This document shows, piece after piece, positions 42,189-51,303 of a stretch of DNA of 64,000 nucleotides (the first letter of the stretch is position 1; each line of letters starts with the position of its first letter). The position numbers were made by a program, and so were the translations under genes. Origin of the DNA: Paenibacillus ihumii (GTDB lineage Bacteria > Bacillota > Bacilli > Paenibacillales > Paenibacillaceae). The DNA lies in assembly GCF_001403875.1 (NCBI RefSeq), contig NZ_LN884299.1, forward strand, positions 2,418,117 through 2,482,116. The letters are read 5' to 3'. A model generated the notes under the pieces. It saw nothing but the letters and a program-made list of their open reading frames with translations. It searched no databases and had not been told where the DNA came from.

Positions 42189-42732
42189 GCCAGAACTAGC
42201 CCCCTTTCATCGAGTGATTAATGCTCTAATATTTTGCCCTAATATTTAAATTTTTAATAATAGTTTAGCCAATTAGTCATATTTGAAACACTTCATTAGT
42301 GTGAGCAAATCGGCTGCAAAGTGTTTCCCACGCATTGCAACCGCTTACAATAGGTTCTTTATAGAGATTTTTTATTAGTCGCAATATAGGAACCAGTTCA
42401 TATCAGGCGAACAGCCTCTTTACCGATAACTCCTATAATATGTTCCAAGTTTTTCACAGAAAACGTAATAAAATATATTTATTTACCCTATCAAGTCGTA
42501 TTTGAACCAGGATTTTAGAAATCCATACTAAAGTCCTATGACAATTTACGACAATAATGTCGAATTATGTGATATAGTTCATTTATAACCATTTACTCAT
42601 GCAATTTTAATGCGGTAAAGAAAAAGCAGGAGGTTGGGCCTGGAAATAACAGCATATCATTAAACCATTTCATCTTCCCATTACCACAGTCCTATTTTTA
42701 TGTACATTTTATGATTAAAGGAGCTGGACAAC
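42189..42732. other. AT-rich intergenic region before the glycosidase-like gene
   Basis: 544 bp with no convincing gene. It holds the cre-like site at 42336-42349 and a small dyad (ACGACA-ATAA-TGTCG near 42550-42565). An AGGAGG near 42630 is followed only by a nine-codon TTG frame. The promoter of the 42733 gene must lie here, but no good consensus was found. Confidence 0.45.
42336..42349. promoter_or_regulatory. cre-like site 1
   Basis: TGCAACCGCTTACA, one base from the CcpA consensus TGNAARCGNWWNCA and matching 12 of 14 bases of the site at 43865-43878, which sits before the paralogous gene. Confidence 0.5.
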
Positions 42733-43638
42733 ATGAATTTTCCTACCCTTCCTTTCCTCCGGCGTCTATTTTTCCTGCTGCTAGCAAGCATGATTATTCT
42801 ATCCGCAAGCAATCCCATTCGTACCGAAGCGGCAACAGGCAAGCTGCCCAAAGCAACTTGGCTGTGGCACGCGAAACTGATTGAGACAAAGCCAGATGAG
42901 CTTTTATCCTTCTCGGCATCCGAAGGCATCCACTTCATATATCTGCAGATCAGCAATAAGGTGGATACCTCCTACTACAAAAATTTCATTGCCAAAGCCC
43001 ATGCCCTCGGCATCCGGGTACATGCCTTGAACGGGGCGCCGAATTGGGCGCTGGAGTCAAACCGCTCCCAGCTGGCAAGCTTCATGAAGTGGATTGGAGA
43101 TTATCAAGCCACGGCTGCCGAGGAAGAGAAATTTACCGGTATCCACGTGGATATCGAGCCCTATCTGTTACCCGAATGGAAGACCGATCTTAACAATGTG
43201 ATAAAGCAGTGGCAATCCAACGTGGAATTTCTCGTTCAAGAATCTGCCAAATTGAGGCTGCCGATTGCGGCAGACCTGCCCTTCTGGTTAGATAAATATG
43301 CAGCAAGCGAGTCGAAGATGTCACTGAGCTCCTGGATGATCTCCCAATTTGATTCTGTAACCCTGATGTCTTATCGGGACAGCGCCTCGGCCGTGATCAG
43401 CCTAGCCCAACAGGAGCTATTGGAGGCTGAGAAGCTGAACAAGCGCATATATACCGGTGTAGAGACCAAATATTCCTCGGAAGGCAATCAAGTCACCTTC
43501 TATGAGGAAGGCTATGATTACTTGAATATACAGCTGCTCTATCTGGATCAGCTGGGCCGAAACTACCGCTCTTATGCCGGGATCGCCGTTCATGATCTTG
43601 TAGGGATGATGGATCTGGCTGCACGAAGCCAGCCGTAA
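42733..43638 (+). CDS. Secreted TIM-barrel glycosidase-like protein (short form)
   Basis: 301 residues. Signal peptide: LFFLLLASMIILSASNPIRTEAA (about 12-34). The remaining ~265 residues show a beta/alpha-barrel pattern: ATWLWHAKLI, IHFIYLQIS, GIRVHALNG, FTGIHVDIEPYLLPEW (D140, E142), FDSVTLMSYRDSA, KRIYTGVET and YAGIAVHDL. The VDIEPY motif recalls the D-x-E of GH18-like clan GH-K enzymes, but the sequence is not a chitinase that I know. Every one of these motifs recurs in the larger protein at 43923. AAAGGAG precedes the ATG. An extracellular sugar-polymer substrate is inferred. Confidence 0.75.
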   Translation: MNFPTLPFLRRLFFLLLASMIILSASNPIRTEAATGKLPKATWLWHAKLIETKPDELLSFSASEGIHFIYLQISNKVDTSYYKNFIAKAHALGIRVHALNGAPNWALESNRSQLASFMKWIGDYQATAAEEEKFTGIHVDIEPYLLPEWKTDLNNVIKQWQSNVEFLVQESAKLRLPIAADLPFWLDKYAASESKMSLSSWMISQFDSVTLMSYRDSASAVISLAQQELLEAEKLNKRIYTGVETKYSSEGNQVTFYEEGYDYLNIQLLYLDQLGRNYRSYAGIAVHDLVGMMDLAARSQP

Positions 43639-43680
43639 TTACAAATTAGCCTAACAGGGGCAGCCTCAGCTCCACTTCTC

Positions 43681-43736
43681 AAGCTCGATCCGATTGCGGA
43701 GTGATCCTATTCATTCTCCGAGCGGGTCGAGCTTTA
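43681..43736 (+). terminator. Terminator after the short glycosidase-like gene
   Basis: AAGCTCGATCCG pairs with CGGGTCGAGCTT (43681-43692 with 43724-43735), with an inner GGAG/CTCC pair. The trailing T-run is weak (TTTATT). Confidence 0.6.
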
Positions 43737-43864
43737 TTCATCTCTCTGAGGAGGAGCCGCCTGGCGCGTAACAGCCTTTAGCGCAATGAGAGGAATCACC
43801 AAGCTGGAATTCGGTCTATTTAAGGCTGTTGCCCTTCTAATTTTTCAGCCGCTACAATAGGTAT

Positions 43865-43878
43865 TGCAAACGTTTACA
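43865..43878. promoter_or_regulatory. cre site 2
   Basis: TGCAAACGTTTACA fits the CcpA cre consensus fully. It lies 45 bp before the start codon of the long glycosidase-like gene, in a position where bound CcpA would hinder transcription. Confidence 0.7.
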
Positions 43879-43922
43879 AAAATATGCAGCGGTAAGCTCC
43901 CGCGGAAAGAGAGGGATTTACG

Positions 43923-46220
43923 ATGTCATATCACGGCGGCGGCTGGAAATCACGCGTTCTCCCTTTGCGATCCAAATGGCTGGTCATGTTGCTCGCTATC
44001 AGTATTATTATGCCGTGGGTTCCCGGCCAGAGTCTTCCAGCAGCATGGGCCGACTCGCAAATCACGATCGATTCGCACAGCAATGGTGCGCTGGTGGAGG
44101 CGGGAACGGTCACAATTTCGGGCCATTATACGGATGTCTATGATATTAAGCTGATTGTGAATGGGCGCGAGCAGCTCGATACGCATATGAACCATCTAAG
44201 CGGCACCGAATCTGGAACGTGGTTTGCCGAATTGGACACAACCCGGTATCACGGGGAGATCCGCCTCGTTGCACGGGGATTGGGCAGTGAGACCAGATAC
44301 GGGGTAACATCCCCAACCAAATGGATTGAGGTCGATAATCCCACCGTCTCTCCTCCCTTAATCCGCATCGATCAACCGCTTGATGGCTCGGTCGTTGAAG
44401 GACAAATCCCCGTCACCTTATCCGTCTATGCCTTGAATCCGGTTCAAGCCGTTGAGGTCCGAATTAACGGTGGCGCTTGGACCGCCGCGCATGGCGCCGG
44501 CGAGACTTACGAGTATATATGGGATGCCGAGTCCGCCCCGAACCGTACTTCAAGCATTGAAGCCAGGGCGATCGATCAATTCGGCAACATCGGCCGCAGT
44601 CTGACGGCGTACGTAAAGAACGGCGATGTCGAGAAGAAAGAGATTGTTCTTGAACGTCAGGATCGGGCCATATGGATCTGGGAAAAGGCAGCCTACAATT
44701 TATTCCTAAACCCTGGCTCGCGTACCGCCCTCAAAGCATTTGCAGACGATACGGATACCTTCGGCTCCGATGCGGTAACCACCTTCTATCTGGGCGTATT
44801 CCCTTATGAAGGGATCGATATTCTTGAGGAGGAGCCCGATAAGGTTCGGGATTTCCTGGCCTGGGCCCACGATAACGGCTATAAGGTTCACGCCTGTATC
44901 GCCGGCGGAACGGTTCCACCTTATTTCGGCGCATTAACGGAGTACCATGAGCTGGCGATCCGCGAGATGGAGAAGGTCATCAACTATAACCTGTCATCTT
45001 CTCCTGACGAGCAGTTCGACGGCATAAACGTAGACATCGAGCCGTATATCCTGCCGGACTTCAGACTGCAGAAGCCGTCGGTACAGCTCCAGTATCTTGA
45101 TATTATGGAACAGCTGATAGCTCGCAGAGATACCGCCGGCATCGCTCTCCCCTTCGGCCCGGCCATCCCCAGATGGTTTGACAGCAACGACCCGGCAAAG
45201 GATATTACGTGGAACGGGCAAACCAAGTGGCTGTCCGAGCACATTCAGGACATGAGCGATTATATTTCGATTATGGATTATCGCGATACAGCCGAAGGCA
45301 GTGTCGGGATCATCGCACATGCTCAAGGTGAAATCGACTATGCCAATCTGATCGGCAAGCCCAACTCGGTCATTATCGGCGTAGAAACGCTGGATATCGC
45401 CAACAGTGGAGACCCGGAGACCATCACCTTCCGGGAGGAAGGCCGCACTTATATGGAGAGCGAGCTGGATAAGGTCTATGATTGGTTCAACGGAAATCCC
45501 GCCTTCGGCGGTATCGCCATGCACCATTATGATTCGATCCGCTGGCTTCCGTCAGCCTGGGGACCTGAAGGGGTGAAATGGGCGGTGACTCCCGAGGACG
45601 TAACGCCGCCGTCAGCGGTCAGCGTGCAGCCCACTGCCGAAGCCTATGATTACCAGAGCATCACCCTTCGTTATGGCAGAGCCTTCGATGATTCTGACGT
45701 CGAGGAATACGTTATTTATCGCAGCACCGAGCCCGATTTCGAGCCTGACGCATCGAATATCGCCGGTCTTTCGCGCAATCTGAGCTATAAGGACCGGGGG
45801 CTGCTGCCCGATACGACGTACTATTACAAGGTCGCCGCGAAAGACATCAGCGGCAACGTCGGCCCTGCTTCTGAAATTGCATCGGCTGCTACTTTAAGCA
45901 CCAGCCTTCGTCCGATGATACTAAGCGAAATGTCGATTCAACGCGACGGCACACGCTCGAAGGTAACGTTGAAGGTGTGCGATTATGAGACCGGGGAACA
46001 ACTAACGGCCAGAGTGTATGGGCGCTTTACCTTCAATGGAGGCCGGTATGTTGAGCTTGCTCCCGATGTCAACGGGATCATGTTCGCCCATTCAGAAGCA
46101 TTGCCTGCGGCGTCCGGAGAAGTCGGCTTCTGGCCGCAGCGCGTGCTGGCGGGCGGCTATTACTGGGCCACCGCTTACGATGATCCGAGAAACGTCTCCA
46201 TAAGCTGGCCGAATCCTTAG
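43923..46220 (+). CDS. Secreted multidomain TIM-barrel glycosidase-like protein (long form)
   Basis: 765 residues. A signal peptide (about 18-41, WLVMLLAISIIMPWVPG) leads to two Ig-like domains (about 41-118 and 119-208; each opens IDSHSNGALVEAG or IDQPLDGSVVEGQ). The barrel (about 225-540) repeats the short protein's motifs: RAIWIWEKAAY, FDGINVDIEPYILPDF, ISIMDYRDTAEG, VIIGVETLDI and GGIAMHHYDSI. A fibronectin type III domain follows (about 555-650, DTTYYYKVAAKDISGNVGPA) and a C-terminal beta-rich domain of ~110 residues. The layout is that of extracellular polysaccharide enzymes. Confidence 0.78.
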   Translation: MSYHGGGWKSRVLPLRSKWLVMLLAISIIMPWVPGQSLPAAWADSQITIDSHSNGALVEAGTVTISGHYTDVYDIKLIVNGREQLDTHMNHLSGTESGTWFAELDTTRYHGEIRLVARGLGSETRYGVTSPTKWIEVDNPTVSPPLIRIDQPLDGSVVEGQIPVTLSVYALNPVQAVEVRINGGAWTAAHGAGETYEYIWDAESAPNRTSSIEARAIDQFGNIGRSLTAYVKNGDVEKKEIVLERQDRAIWIWEKAAYNLFLNPGSRTALKAFADDTDTFGSDAVTTFYLGVFPYEGIDILEEEPDKVRDFLAWAHDNGYKVHACIAGGTVPPYFGALTEYHELAIREMEKVINYNLSSSPDEQFDGINVDIEPYILPDFRLQKPSVQLQYLDIMEQLIARRDTAGIALPFGPAIPRWFDSNDPAKDITWNGQTKWLSEHIQDMSDYISIMDYRDTAEGSVGIIAHAQGEIDYANLIGKPNSVIIGVETLDIANSGDPETITFREEGRTYMESELDKVYDWFNGNPAFGGIAMHHYDSIRWLPSAWGPEGVKWAVTPEDVTPPSAVSVQPTAEAYDYQSITLRYGRAFDDSDVEEYVIYRSTEPDFEPDASNIAGLSRNLSYKDRGLLPDTTYYYKVAAKDISGNVGPASEIASAATLSTSLRPMILSEMSIQRDGTRSKVTLKVCDYETGEQLTARVYGRFTFNGGRYVELAPDVNGIMFAHSEALPAASGEVGFWPQRVLAGGYYWATAYDDPRNVSISWPNP

Positions 46221-46296
46221 AATAGCTTTGATGCCAGTCAAGCCAAACCGGCCCAAGTTCATGCCACAAAACTCTCGCCTAATATAAAGTAACAGC

Positions 46297-46334
46297 AGCA
46301 AGCTCCCTTGAACGGCGGTTCAAGGGAGCTTGCT
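46297..46334. terminator. Bidirectional terminator
   Basis: A perfect 17-bp stem AGCAAGCTCCCTTGAAC/GTTCAAGGGAGCTTGCT with a 4-nt loop, between the convergent glycosidase-like and KDPG-aldolase genes. Confidence 0.85.
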
Positions 46335-46360
46335 TAATGCTGTCTGTACTTAATTTAATT

Positions 46361-47002
46361 TCACGGTCTGGCTGCCGAACGCGCTGCCTGTACGAGCGCT
46401 GCAGCATTCTGTTCAATTTCTTCAAAGCGGCCTTCCTTCATGAGAGCCATGTTCGCGATGCCTCCGCCCATTCCGACTGCCGCAGCTCCGGCTTGAAAGA
46501 ATTCATGAATATTATCGAGACGGACCCCGCCCGTCACGATCATTGGAATATGGCTAAGCGGCGCCCGCACCTCTTGCAGATAGGCCAGCCCCAGCGAGGC
46601 CATAGGGAATACCTTCACGGCGGTTGCCCCCGCGTTCCAGGCCCGGACGATTTCACTCGGCGTCATCGCCCCCGGATAGACGTCAATCGATTGTTCCCGG
46701 GCATAGTTCACGACCGCTTCGTCCAAATTGGGGGCAATAAGATACTCTGCCCCTGCGGCTACCGCCTGCTTGGCCATATTTAAATCGAGGACCGTCCCAG
46801 CGCCGATCCGCATCCTGCCGCCGTATTGCTCCCGCCAGCGGGATATCATGCCCAGAGCGCCGTCACTGTTTAGCGTCGCTTCCACGAATACTACTCCCGC
46901 CCGATCCAAAGCAGCGATCAGCCCGTCTGCCCGTTCCTCCGGGACATGGCGAAGTATGGCGACGATTCCCTCTCTTCTCAATTGTTCAAACGCAGTGCTC
47001 AT
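46361..47002 (-). CDS. eda: KDPG/KHG aldolase family protein
   Basis: 213 residues. Motifs of class I KDPG aldolase: REGIVAILRHVPEERA, the catalytic glutamate in VEATLNSDGAL, GAGTVLDLNMAKQAVAAGAE, and the Schiff-base lysine in ATAVKVFPMASLG, then the phosphate-binding VTGGVRLDN. It splits 2-keto-3-deoxy-6-phosphogluconate (or a relative) to pyruvate and glyceraldehyde-3-phosphate. No kinase or dehydratase of the pathway is adjacent, so the physiological substrate (for example from glucuronate or galactonate) is open. Confidence 0.92.
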   Translation of the reverse strand: MSTAFEQLRREGIVAILRHVPEERADGLIAALDRAGVVFVEATLNSDGALGMISRWREQYGGRMRIGAGTVLDLNMAKQAVAAGAEYLIAPNLDEAVVNYAREQSIDVYPGAMTPSEIVRAWNAGATAVKVFPMASLGLAYLQEVRAPLSHIPMIVTGGVRLDNIHEFFQAGAAAVGMGGGIANMALMKEGRFEEIEQNAAALVQAARSAARP

Positions 47003-47156
47003 CTGCTTCCCCCTCTCGCTTCAAAAAGTAGCATGTTCCTGCTCCGAATACAATACTTCCTTTCTTTTGCCGGCATATATTGCCTGAAATGTGACTCCTG
47101 CGCCCAAGTCAGGTATAATTTAGTAGAGATTCAACTATGTTATTGAGGTGATAAAA

Positions 47157-47855
47157 TTGAAGCTGACCTACTTAGGACATTCTTCCGTTCACATCGACAC
47201 AGGCGAATACAAGCTCGTCATCGACCCGTTCCTGACGGGCAATCCGGTGGCTGCGGTCTCGGCTGAAGATATTCAGGCCGATTATGTGCTGCTGACGCAT
47301 GGCCATTCCGACCATATCGGCGACGCCGAAACCATCGCACGTAACAATCATTGCCCGATCATTGCCATCGTGGAATTAGCCGATTATTTCGCGGCCAAAG
47401 GGCTGGAGACGACCGGCATGAACCTGGGAGGCTCCTGCTCGTTTCCTTTCGGCAAACTGAAGTTCACTCCGGCTCTCCACAGCTCCTCGGTACTTGTCGA
47501 CGGCATGAACATTTATCTTGGAAATCCAGCTGGAATCCTGCTGGAGCTGAACGGGTTCACGATCTATCATGCGGGCGACACGGCCCTATTCACCGATTTG
47601 CAGCTGATCGGCACGCGCCATCGGGTCGATTTGGCCTTTATTCCGATCGGCGATTTCTTCACCATGGGGCCGGAGGATGCGCTTACCGCAGCAGAATGGG
47701 TTAGCGCCCGCCATGTCGTACCCATCCATTATAATACCTTCGATCTGATTCGGCAGGATGGCGATCTTTTTGTCAGCGAGCTGAGCAAGCTTGGCATTAC
47801 CGGGCATGCCCTTAAGCCAGGAGAAGAGCTGCATCATCATCAGCTAAGCGTATAG
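47157..47855 (+). CDS. UPF0173 metal-dependent hydrolase (metallo-beta-lactamase fold)
   Basis: About 232 residues from the TTG at 47157 (MKLTYLGHSSVHIDTGEY); AGGTG lies 6 nt upstream. The fold's metal motif is LLTHGHSDHIGD, with further ligands in the HSSS, HAGD (TIYHAGDTALFT) and VVPIHYNTFD segments. It resembles B. subtilis YtkL. The family is a predicted zinc hydrolase without an assigned substrate. It is divergent from the KDPG aldolase gene. Confidence 0.92.
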   Translation: MKLTYLGHSSVHIDTGEYKLVIDPFLTGNPVAAVSAEDIQADYVLLTHGHSDHIGDAETIARNNHCPIIAIVELADYFAAKGLETTGMNLGGSCSFPFGKLKFTPALHSSSVLVDGMNIYLGNPAGILLELNGFTIYHAGDTALFTDLQLIGTRHRVDLAFIPIGDFFTMGPEDALTAAEWVSARHVVPIHYNTFDLIRQDGDLFVSELSKLGITGHALKPGEELHHHQLSV

Positions 47856-47875
47856 AATATTATAATTGCATAAGC

Positions 47876-47916
47876 CTGGAAGCCCCTTGCGCCATGATGG
47901 AGCAAGGGGCTTCCAG
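47876..47916. terminator. Hairpin between convergent hydrolase and MFS genes
   Basis: A perfect 15-bp stem CTGGAAGCCCCTTGC/GCAAGGGGCTTCCAG with an 11-nt loop. No clear T-run on either strand. Confidence 0.7.
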
Positions 47917-47927
47917 TTGCCGCACGA

Positions 47928-49154
47928 TTAATCCGCCAGCTCCTTTCCTTTCGTCTCTGCTCCAAGCCATAACACCGCTGCGGCACCTATAAGAATCGTT
48001 ACAAAGAAAATGCCAAATATATATCCGATCTGATAATGCCGGGCAACAAGCATCCCGACCATGTAAGGAGCAAGAATGCCACCGACGCGGCCGAACGAAG
48101 CGGCAAGCCCTACACCCGTTGAACGTACGGCGGTTGGATACAGCTCCGGCGTGTAAGCGTACATCCCGCCCCAGGCGCCGAGATTGAAAAATGACAGGCA
48201 GATGCCGGCGGCAATCAACGCGCCTTCCGTCGTAGCCAGGCCGAACCAGGCGGCACTGACTGCGGTAAACACCAAATAGAGAACGAGGACGAATTTGCGG
48301 CCGAATTTCTCTATGAAATAAGCCGCAGTGAAGTAACCGGGCAGCTGAGCCAGCGTCATAATAAGGACATATTCGAAGCTCTTCACTAGGCTGAACCCTT
48401 TGATCATCATTACCGAGGGCAGCCACAGGAACATGCCGTAATAGGAGAATACGACCGTAAACCAGAGCACCCACAGCATAATCGTTGCACGGCGATGAGG
48501 CCTGGCCCACACGGATTTGAACCGCTGGCCAAACGACGCTGCCTGACTGCGCTGCTCCGCAGATTGCTGCATATATCTTGGCGGATCCTCGATGGCCCTT
48601 CGCAAATACAGGGCATAGAGTGCCGGCAGACCGCCGATGATAAAGGCCGCTTGCCAGCCGTACTTTGGAATGATAAAGTAGGCAATCAAGGCCGACGCGA
48701 TCCAGCCCGCCGCCCAGAAGCTCTCCAGCAGCACGACCGCCCTGCCCCGGTCTTTCAATTGCACGGACTCCGATACCAGCGTCGAAGCGACGGGCAGTTC
48801 TCCTCCCAGGCCAAACCCGGCAATGAATCTGAGGATGCACAGGACAGCAAATCCGGTGGCCGCCGCCGAAAGGCCTGTCGCGATGGAGAAAATCAGCAGC
48901 GTCCACAACAGCACTGACTTTCGGCCGTACTTATCCGCCATATAGCCGGCGATGGCCGCACCGAATACCATGCCGATCGAATTAATGCTCGTAAACAAGC
49001 CGGTTTGCTGGGGCGACAGCTGCCATTTCAAGCTTAAGTCGGCAATAATGAACGACAGCATGCCGACGTCCATCGCGTCAAACATCCAGCTCAGCCCGGC
49101 GCTCATCAGCAGCTTGCGCTGCTTCGGCTGGCGGATCGTCTCCAATATGCTCAT
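47928..49154 (-). CDS. MFS transporter, NiaP-like
   Basis: 408 residues with twelve membrane segments. The N-terminal helix SWMFDAMDVGMLSFI and GYMADKYGRKSVLLWTLLIF are typical of the sugar-porter/aromatic-acid MFS branch, and GLGGELPVASTLVSE recurs in the NiaP (YceI) nicotinate transporters. A single domain with no extra parts. No nicotinate or NAD gene lies nearby, so substrate is inferred only from resemblance. The ATG at 49154 is followed by a normal first helix. Confidence 0.85.
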   Translation of the reverse strand: MSILETIRQPKQRKLLMSAGLSWMFDAMDVGMLSFIIADLSLKWQLSPQQTGLFTSINSIGMVFGAAIAGYMADKYGRKSVLLWTLLIFSIATGLSAAATGFAVLCILRFIAGFGLGGELPVASTLVSESVQLKDRGRAVVLLESFWAAGWIASALIAYFIIPKYGWQAAFIIGGLPALYALYLRRAIEDPPRYMQQSAEQRSQAASFGQRFKSVWARPHRRATIMLWVLWFTVVFSYYGMFLWLPSVMMIKGFSLVKSFEYVLIMTLAQLPGYFTAAYFIEKFGRKFVLVLYLVFTAVSAAWFGLATTEGALIAAGICLSFFNLGAWGGMYAYTPELYPTAVRSTGVGLAASFGRVGGILAPYMVGMLVARHYQIGYIFGIFFVTILIGAAAVLWLGAETKGKELAD

Positions 49155-49342
49155 TTTTCTACCACTCCTACGGGCTCGTTTATTTGTCTATTTCATCTTA
49201 ATATGGATTTATAATAGCAAATCATGACATTTTTCGCTTAAAAACTTCCGTTTGCCCGTTACTTCTATGTAATTCCATGGTACTATTGAGGATATTATGC
49301 TATATTCTTCAAATCTTTTTTATTAAAAGGCAGGATGATATT

Positions 49343-50101
49343 ATGAGTAGTAATTATAACACTAGCCCGGTTCCCTGGTACTATGTGTATAATGACAGCA
49401 TCAAGGGGCCGGTAACCATCGGCCAGATGCAAAGTGACTATTACATCCACCGGGAGCTGCAGCCAAACACGATGGTTTGGACTGAAGGGATGGCCGAGTG
49501 GGCACCGCTGTCTTCGACAGAGCTGATTCACCACATTATGTTTGCGCCAGGCAGCGGATCTCAGGCCAACCACGGGCAGCCGCCGTACAATGCAGCTTAT
49601 CCGTATCCATCACCCGGCGACCAAGCTTATCCCCGCTCAGCTCCCGGAACTGCAGGATATCCGCCTGGAGGGCATACCCCCGGGGCTCAGACCTATTCGG
49701 GACAGCATACCGGGTATCAAGTACATCCCGGCCAATATCCACTGCAAAAAGTAAACAATACATATATGTGGCTGATCGTTGCGGTTTCCGGAACCACTAG
49801 TCTTATAAATCTTATTGCCCGGGACGCTGGCCCTTTCTTAGGACTCAGCTTCCTATTATGGATTGTAAAAATCGGATTATATGCTCTGTTTTGCTCGCTG
49901 GACAAAAATGAACTCCAGCGTTCCGGTCACCGGACTACCCCGATCTGGTGGTTCTTGATTGTCCCGGTATATATGTTTATCCGTGCATACCGGCTGCGCC
50001 AATTTCCGATCTATGCAATCCTATTTCTGGTCATCAGCTTTTTCGTTGGTTTTTTCTATGGTTTCTTCACCTCGTTTTATGATGCATTCCTATACGGCTA
50101 G
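49343..50101 (+). CDS. GYF_2-domain membrane protein
   Basis: 252 residues from the ATG at 49343 (MSSNYNTSPVPWYYVYNDSI), after AGGATGA; the frame opens upstream without a ribosome site. Residues about 11-55 are a GYF_2 domain (WYYVYNDSIKGPVTIGQMQ, MVWTEGMAEWAPL), a presumed peptide-binding module. Residues about 70-130 are rich in P, Y, G and Q (AYPYPSPGDQAYPRSAPGTA). Four hydrophobic segments fill the C-terminal half. The order GYF–linker–membrane suggests a membrane-anchored adaptor. Function unknown. Confidence 0.78.
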   Translation: MSSNYNTSPVPWYYVYNDSIKGPVTIGQMQSDYYIHRELQPNTMVWTEGMAEWAPLSSTELIHHIMFAPGSGSQANHGQPPYNAAYPYPSPGDQAYPRSAPGTAGYPPGGHTPGAQTYSGQHTGYQVHPGQYPLQKVNNTYMWLIVAVSGTTSLINLIARDAGPFLGLSFLLWIVKIGLYALFCSLDKNELQRSGHRTTPIWWFLIVPVYMFIRAYRLRQFPIYAILFLVISFFVGFFYGFFTSFYDAFLYG

Positions 50102-50180
50102 CCGACTTTAGCCTGACTCCAATAAGAGTTGACCCCAGCTGCCGCTATCATCCCGGCCTCTGGGTACAGCTCTTCTGCTT

Positions 50181-50663
50181 TTAGGCTATGATCAAGTGAT
50201 AAATATGCTGCGGCCCAATCGGGCCTTCAATCAGTCTGCCTTCGTCTCGAAAGCCTGCAGCCAGGTATACAGTCTGGGCCGCCTTATTGCGCTTATTTAC
50301 CGCTAGGACGATTTCATTCCGTCCAGGGAACCGGGACTTCATGAATTCAGGGAGCTGGAGCATGGCCTGCTTGGCGATGCCCTGTCCTTGATGGCGATAA
50401 TCGATGGAGAATGAGCGCAGCAGCATCGCTTGGGGATTAGGCGTAAATTCCGCGATAGCCGGCCCCTCATGCAGAATAAAAAAGCCGACTAGGCTCTCCC
50501 CGCAAACAATCACTACTGGATACCGATGACTGTCCTGAATCGCTTCGGACAGCACCTCCTTGGGCAAAGCGCTAAACAAAATCTGTCCCTCGGGAAGCTC
50601 ATAGCGCTCCAATGCCTCCATGTCACCGGGCAAATACTCTCGTAAACTCACATTATTTGTCAT
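50181..50663 (-). CDS. GNAT-family N-acetyltransferase
   Basis: 160 residues. The acetyl-CoA loop is seen as FSIDYRHQGQGIAKQAMLQL (the R/Q-x-x-G-x-A motif), with the C-terminal KRNKAAQTVYLAAGF helix. A cytoplasmic enzyme of unknown substrate. It lies 14 bp after another GNAT gene, so the two share a transcript. It is short and single-domain. Confidence 0.88.
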   Translation of the reverse strand: MTNNVSLREYLPGDMEALERYELPEGQILFSALPKEVLSEAIQDSHRYPVVIVCGESLVGFFILHEGPAIAEFTPNPQAMLLRSFSIDYRHQGQGIAKQAMLQLPEFMKSRFPGRNEIVLAVNKRNKAAQTVYLAAGFRDEGRLIEGPIGPQHIYHLIIA

Positions 50664-50677
50664 GTTAGATCAAGGAC

Positions 50678-51223
50678 TTAATCGCTCTCTATCCTCCTTC
50701 CCATAATAACAAGATCTCTTTCGGTTCCGTCCAGATTGGCCACCCGCGGCAATACCCCCCACTGCCCAAACCCGTGCTTTCGGAGCAGCGCCAAACTTCC
50801 AGCGTTATGCGCAAACACAAAGCCCAGCATCGTCTTCACTTCAATTTCAGGACAAGCAGCAATAGCCTTCTCCATGAGCAGGCTGCCAATGCCCTGGCCG
50901 CGAAACGCCGAAGATATGTAAATGCTAATTTCCGCCGTGTTGTCGTAGGCCGGACGCCCATAAAAGGACTGAAAGCTGAGCCAAGCCACTACCCGCTTTT
51001 CGTGCTCCTCTGCAGAGCTTGTCCCGTTTGCTGCTTCCGCTCTCACTACCCAAAGGGGCCTCCTGCGCGGTGTATGCTCCTCAAACCATTTCAGCCGGCT
51101 CTCCACGGTAATGGGCTCGAGGTCAGCTGTAACCATCCTGCTCCCGATCGTCTCGTTATAGATCGCTACGATCTGGCTTAAATCTTCTACTGCGGCATGT
51201 TCGATTCGATATGATGTCCCCAT
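50678..51223 (-). CDS. GNAT-family acetyltransferase, phosphinothricin/PAT-like
   Basis: 181 residues with IVAIYNETIGSRMVTAD at the N-terminus and ISSAFRGQGIGSLLMEKAIA, the acetyl-CoA motif. The motif set of the phosphinothricin acetyltransferase branch is present, including WLSFQSFYGRPAYDNTAEIS. Many relatives are not resistance enzymes, so the substrate is unknown. It is upstream of the second GNAT gene. Confidence 0.88.
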   Translation of the reverse strand: MGTSYRIEHAAVEDLSQIVAIYNETIGSRMVTADLEPITVESRLKWFEEHTPRRRPLWVVRAEAANGTSSAEEHEKRVVAWLSFQSFYGRPAYDNTAEISIYISSAFRGQGIGSLLMEKAIAACPEIEVKTMLGFVFAHNAGSLALLRKHGFGQWGVLPRVANLDGTERDLVIMGRRIESD

Positions 51224-51303
51224 GATGGAAAACTCCTCACCAATTCAGCTTTTAAGCCAATCCAAGATAACAAATGAACTTAAAATTAGCTAGCCCCGGA
51301 AGG

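Noticed and set aside
42626..42665. Leader peptide after AGGAGG
   Set aside because: Only nine codons from a TTG and no link to attenuation before the 42733 gene.
50678..51223. Phosphinothricin resistance gene
   Set aside because: The family resemblance does not establish the substrate; called only as PAT-like GNAT.
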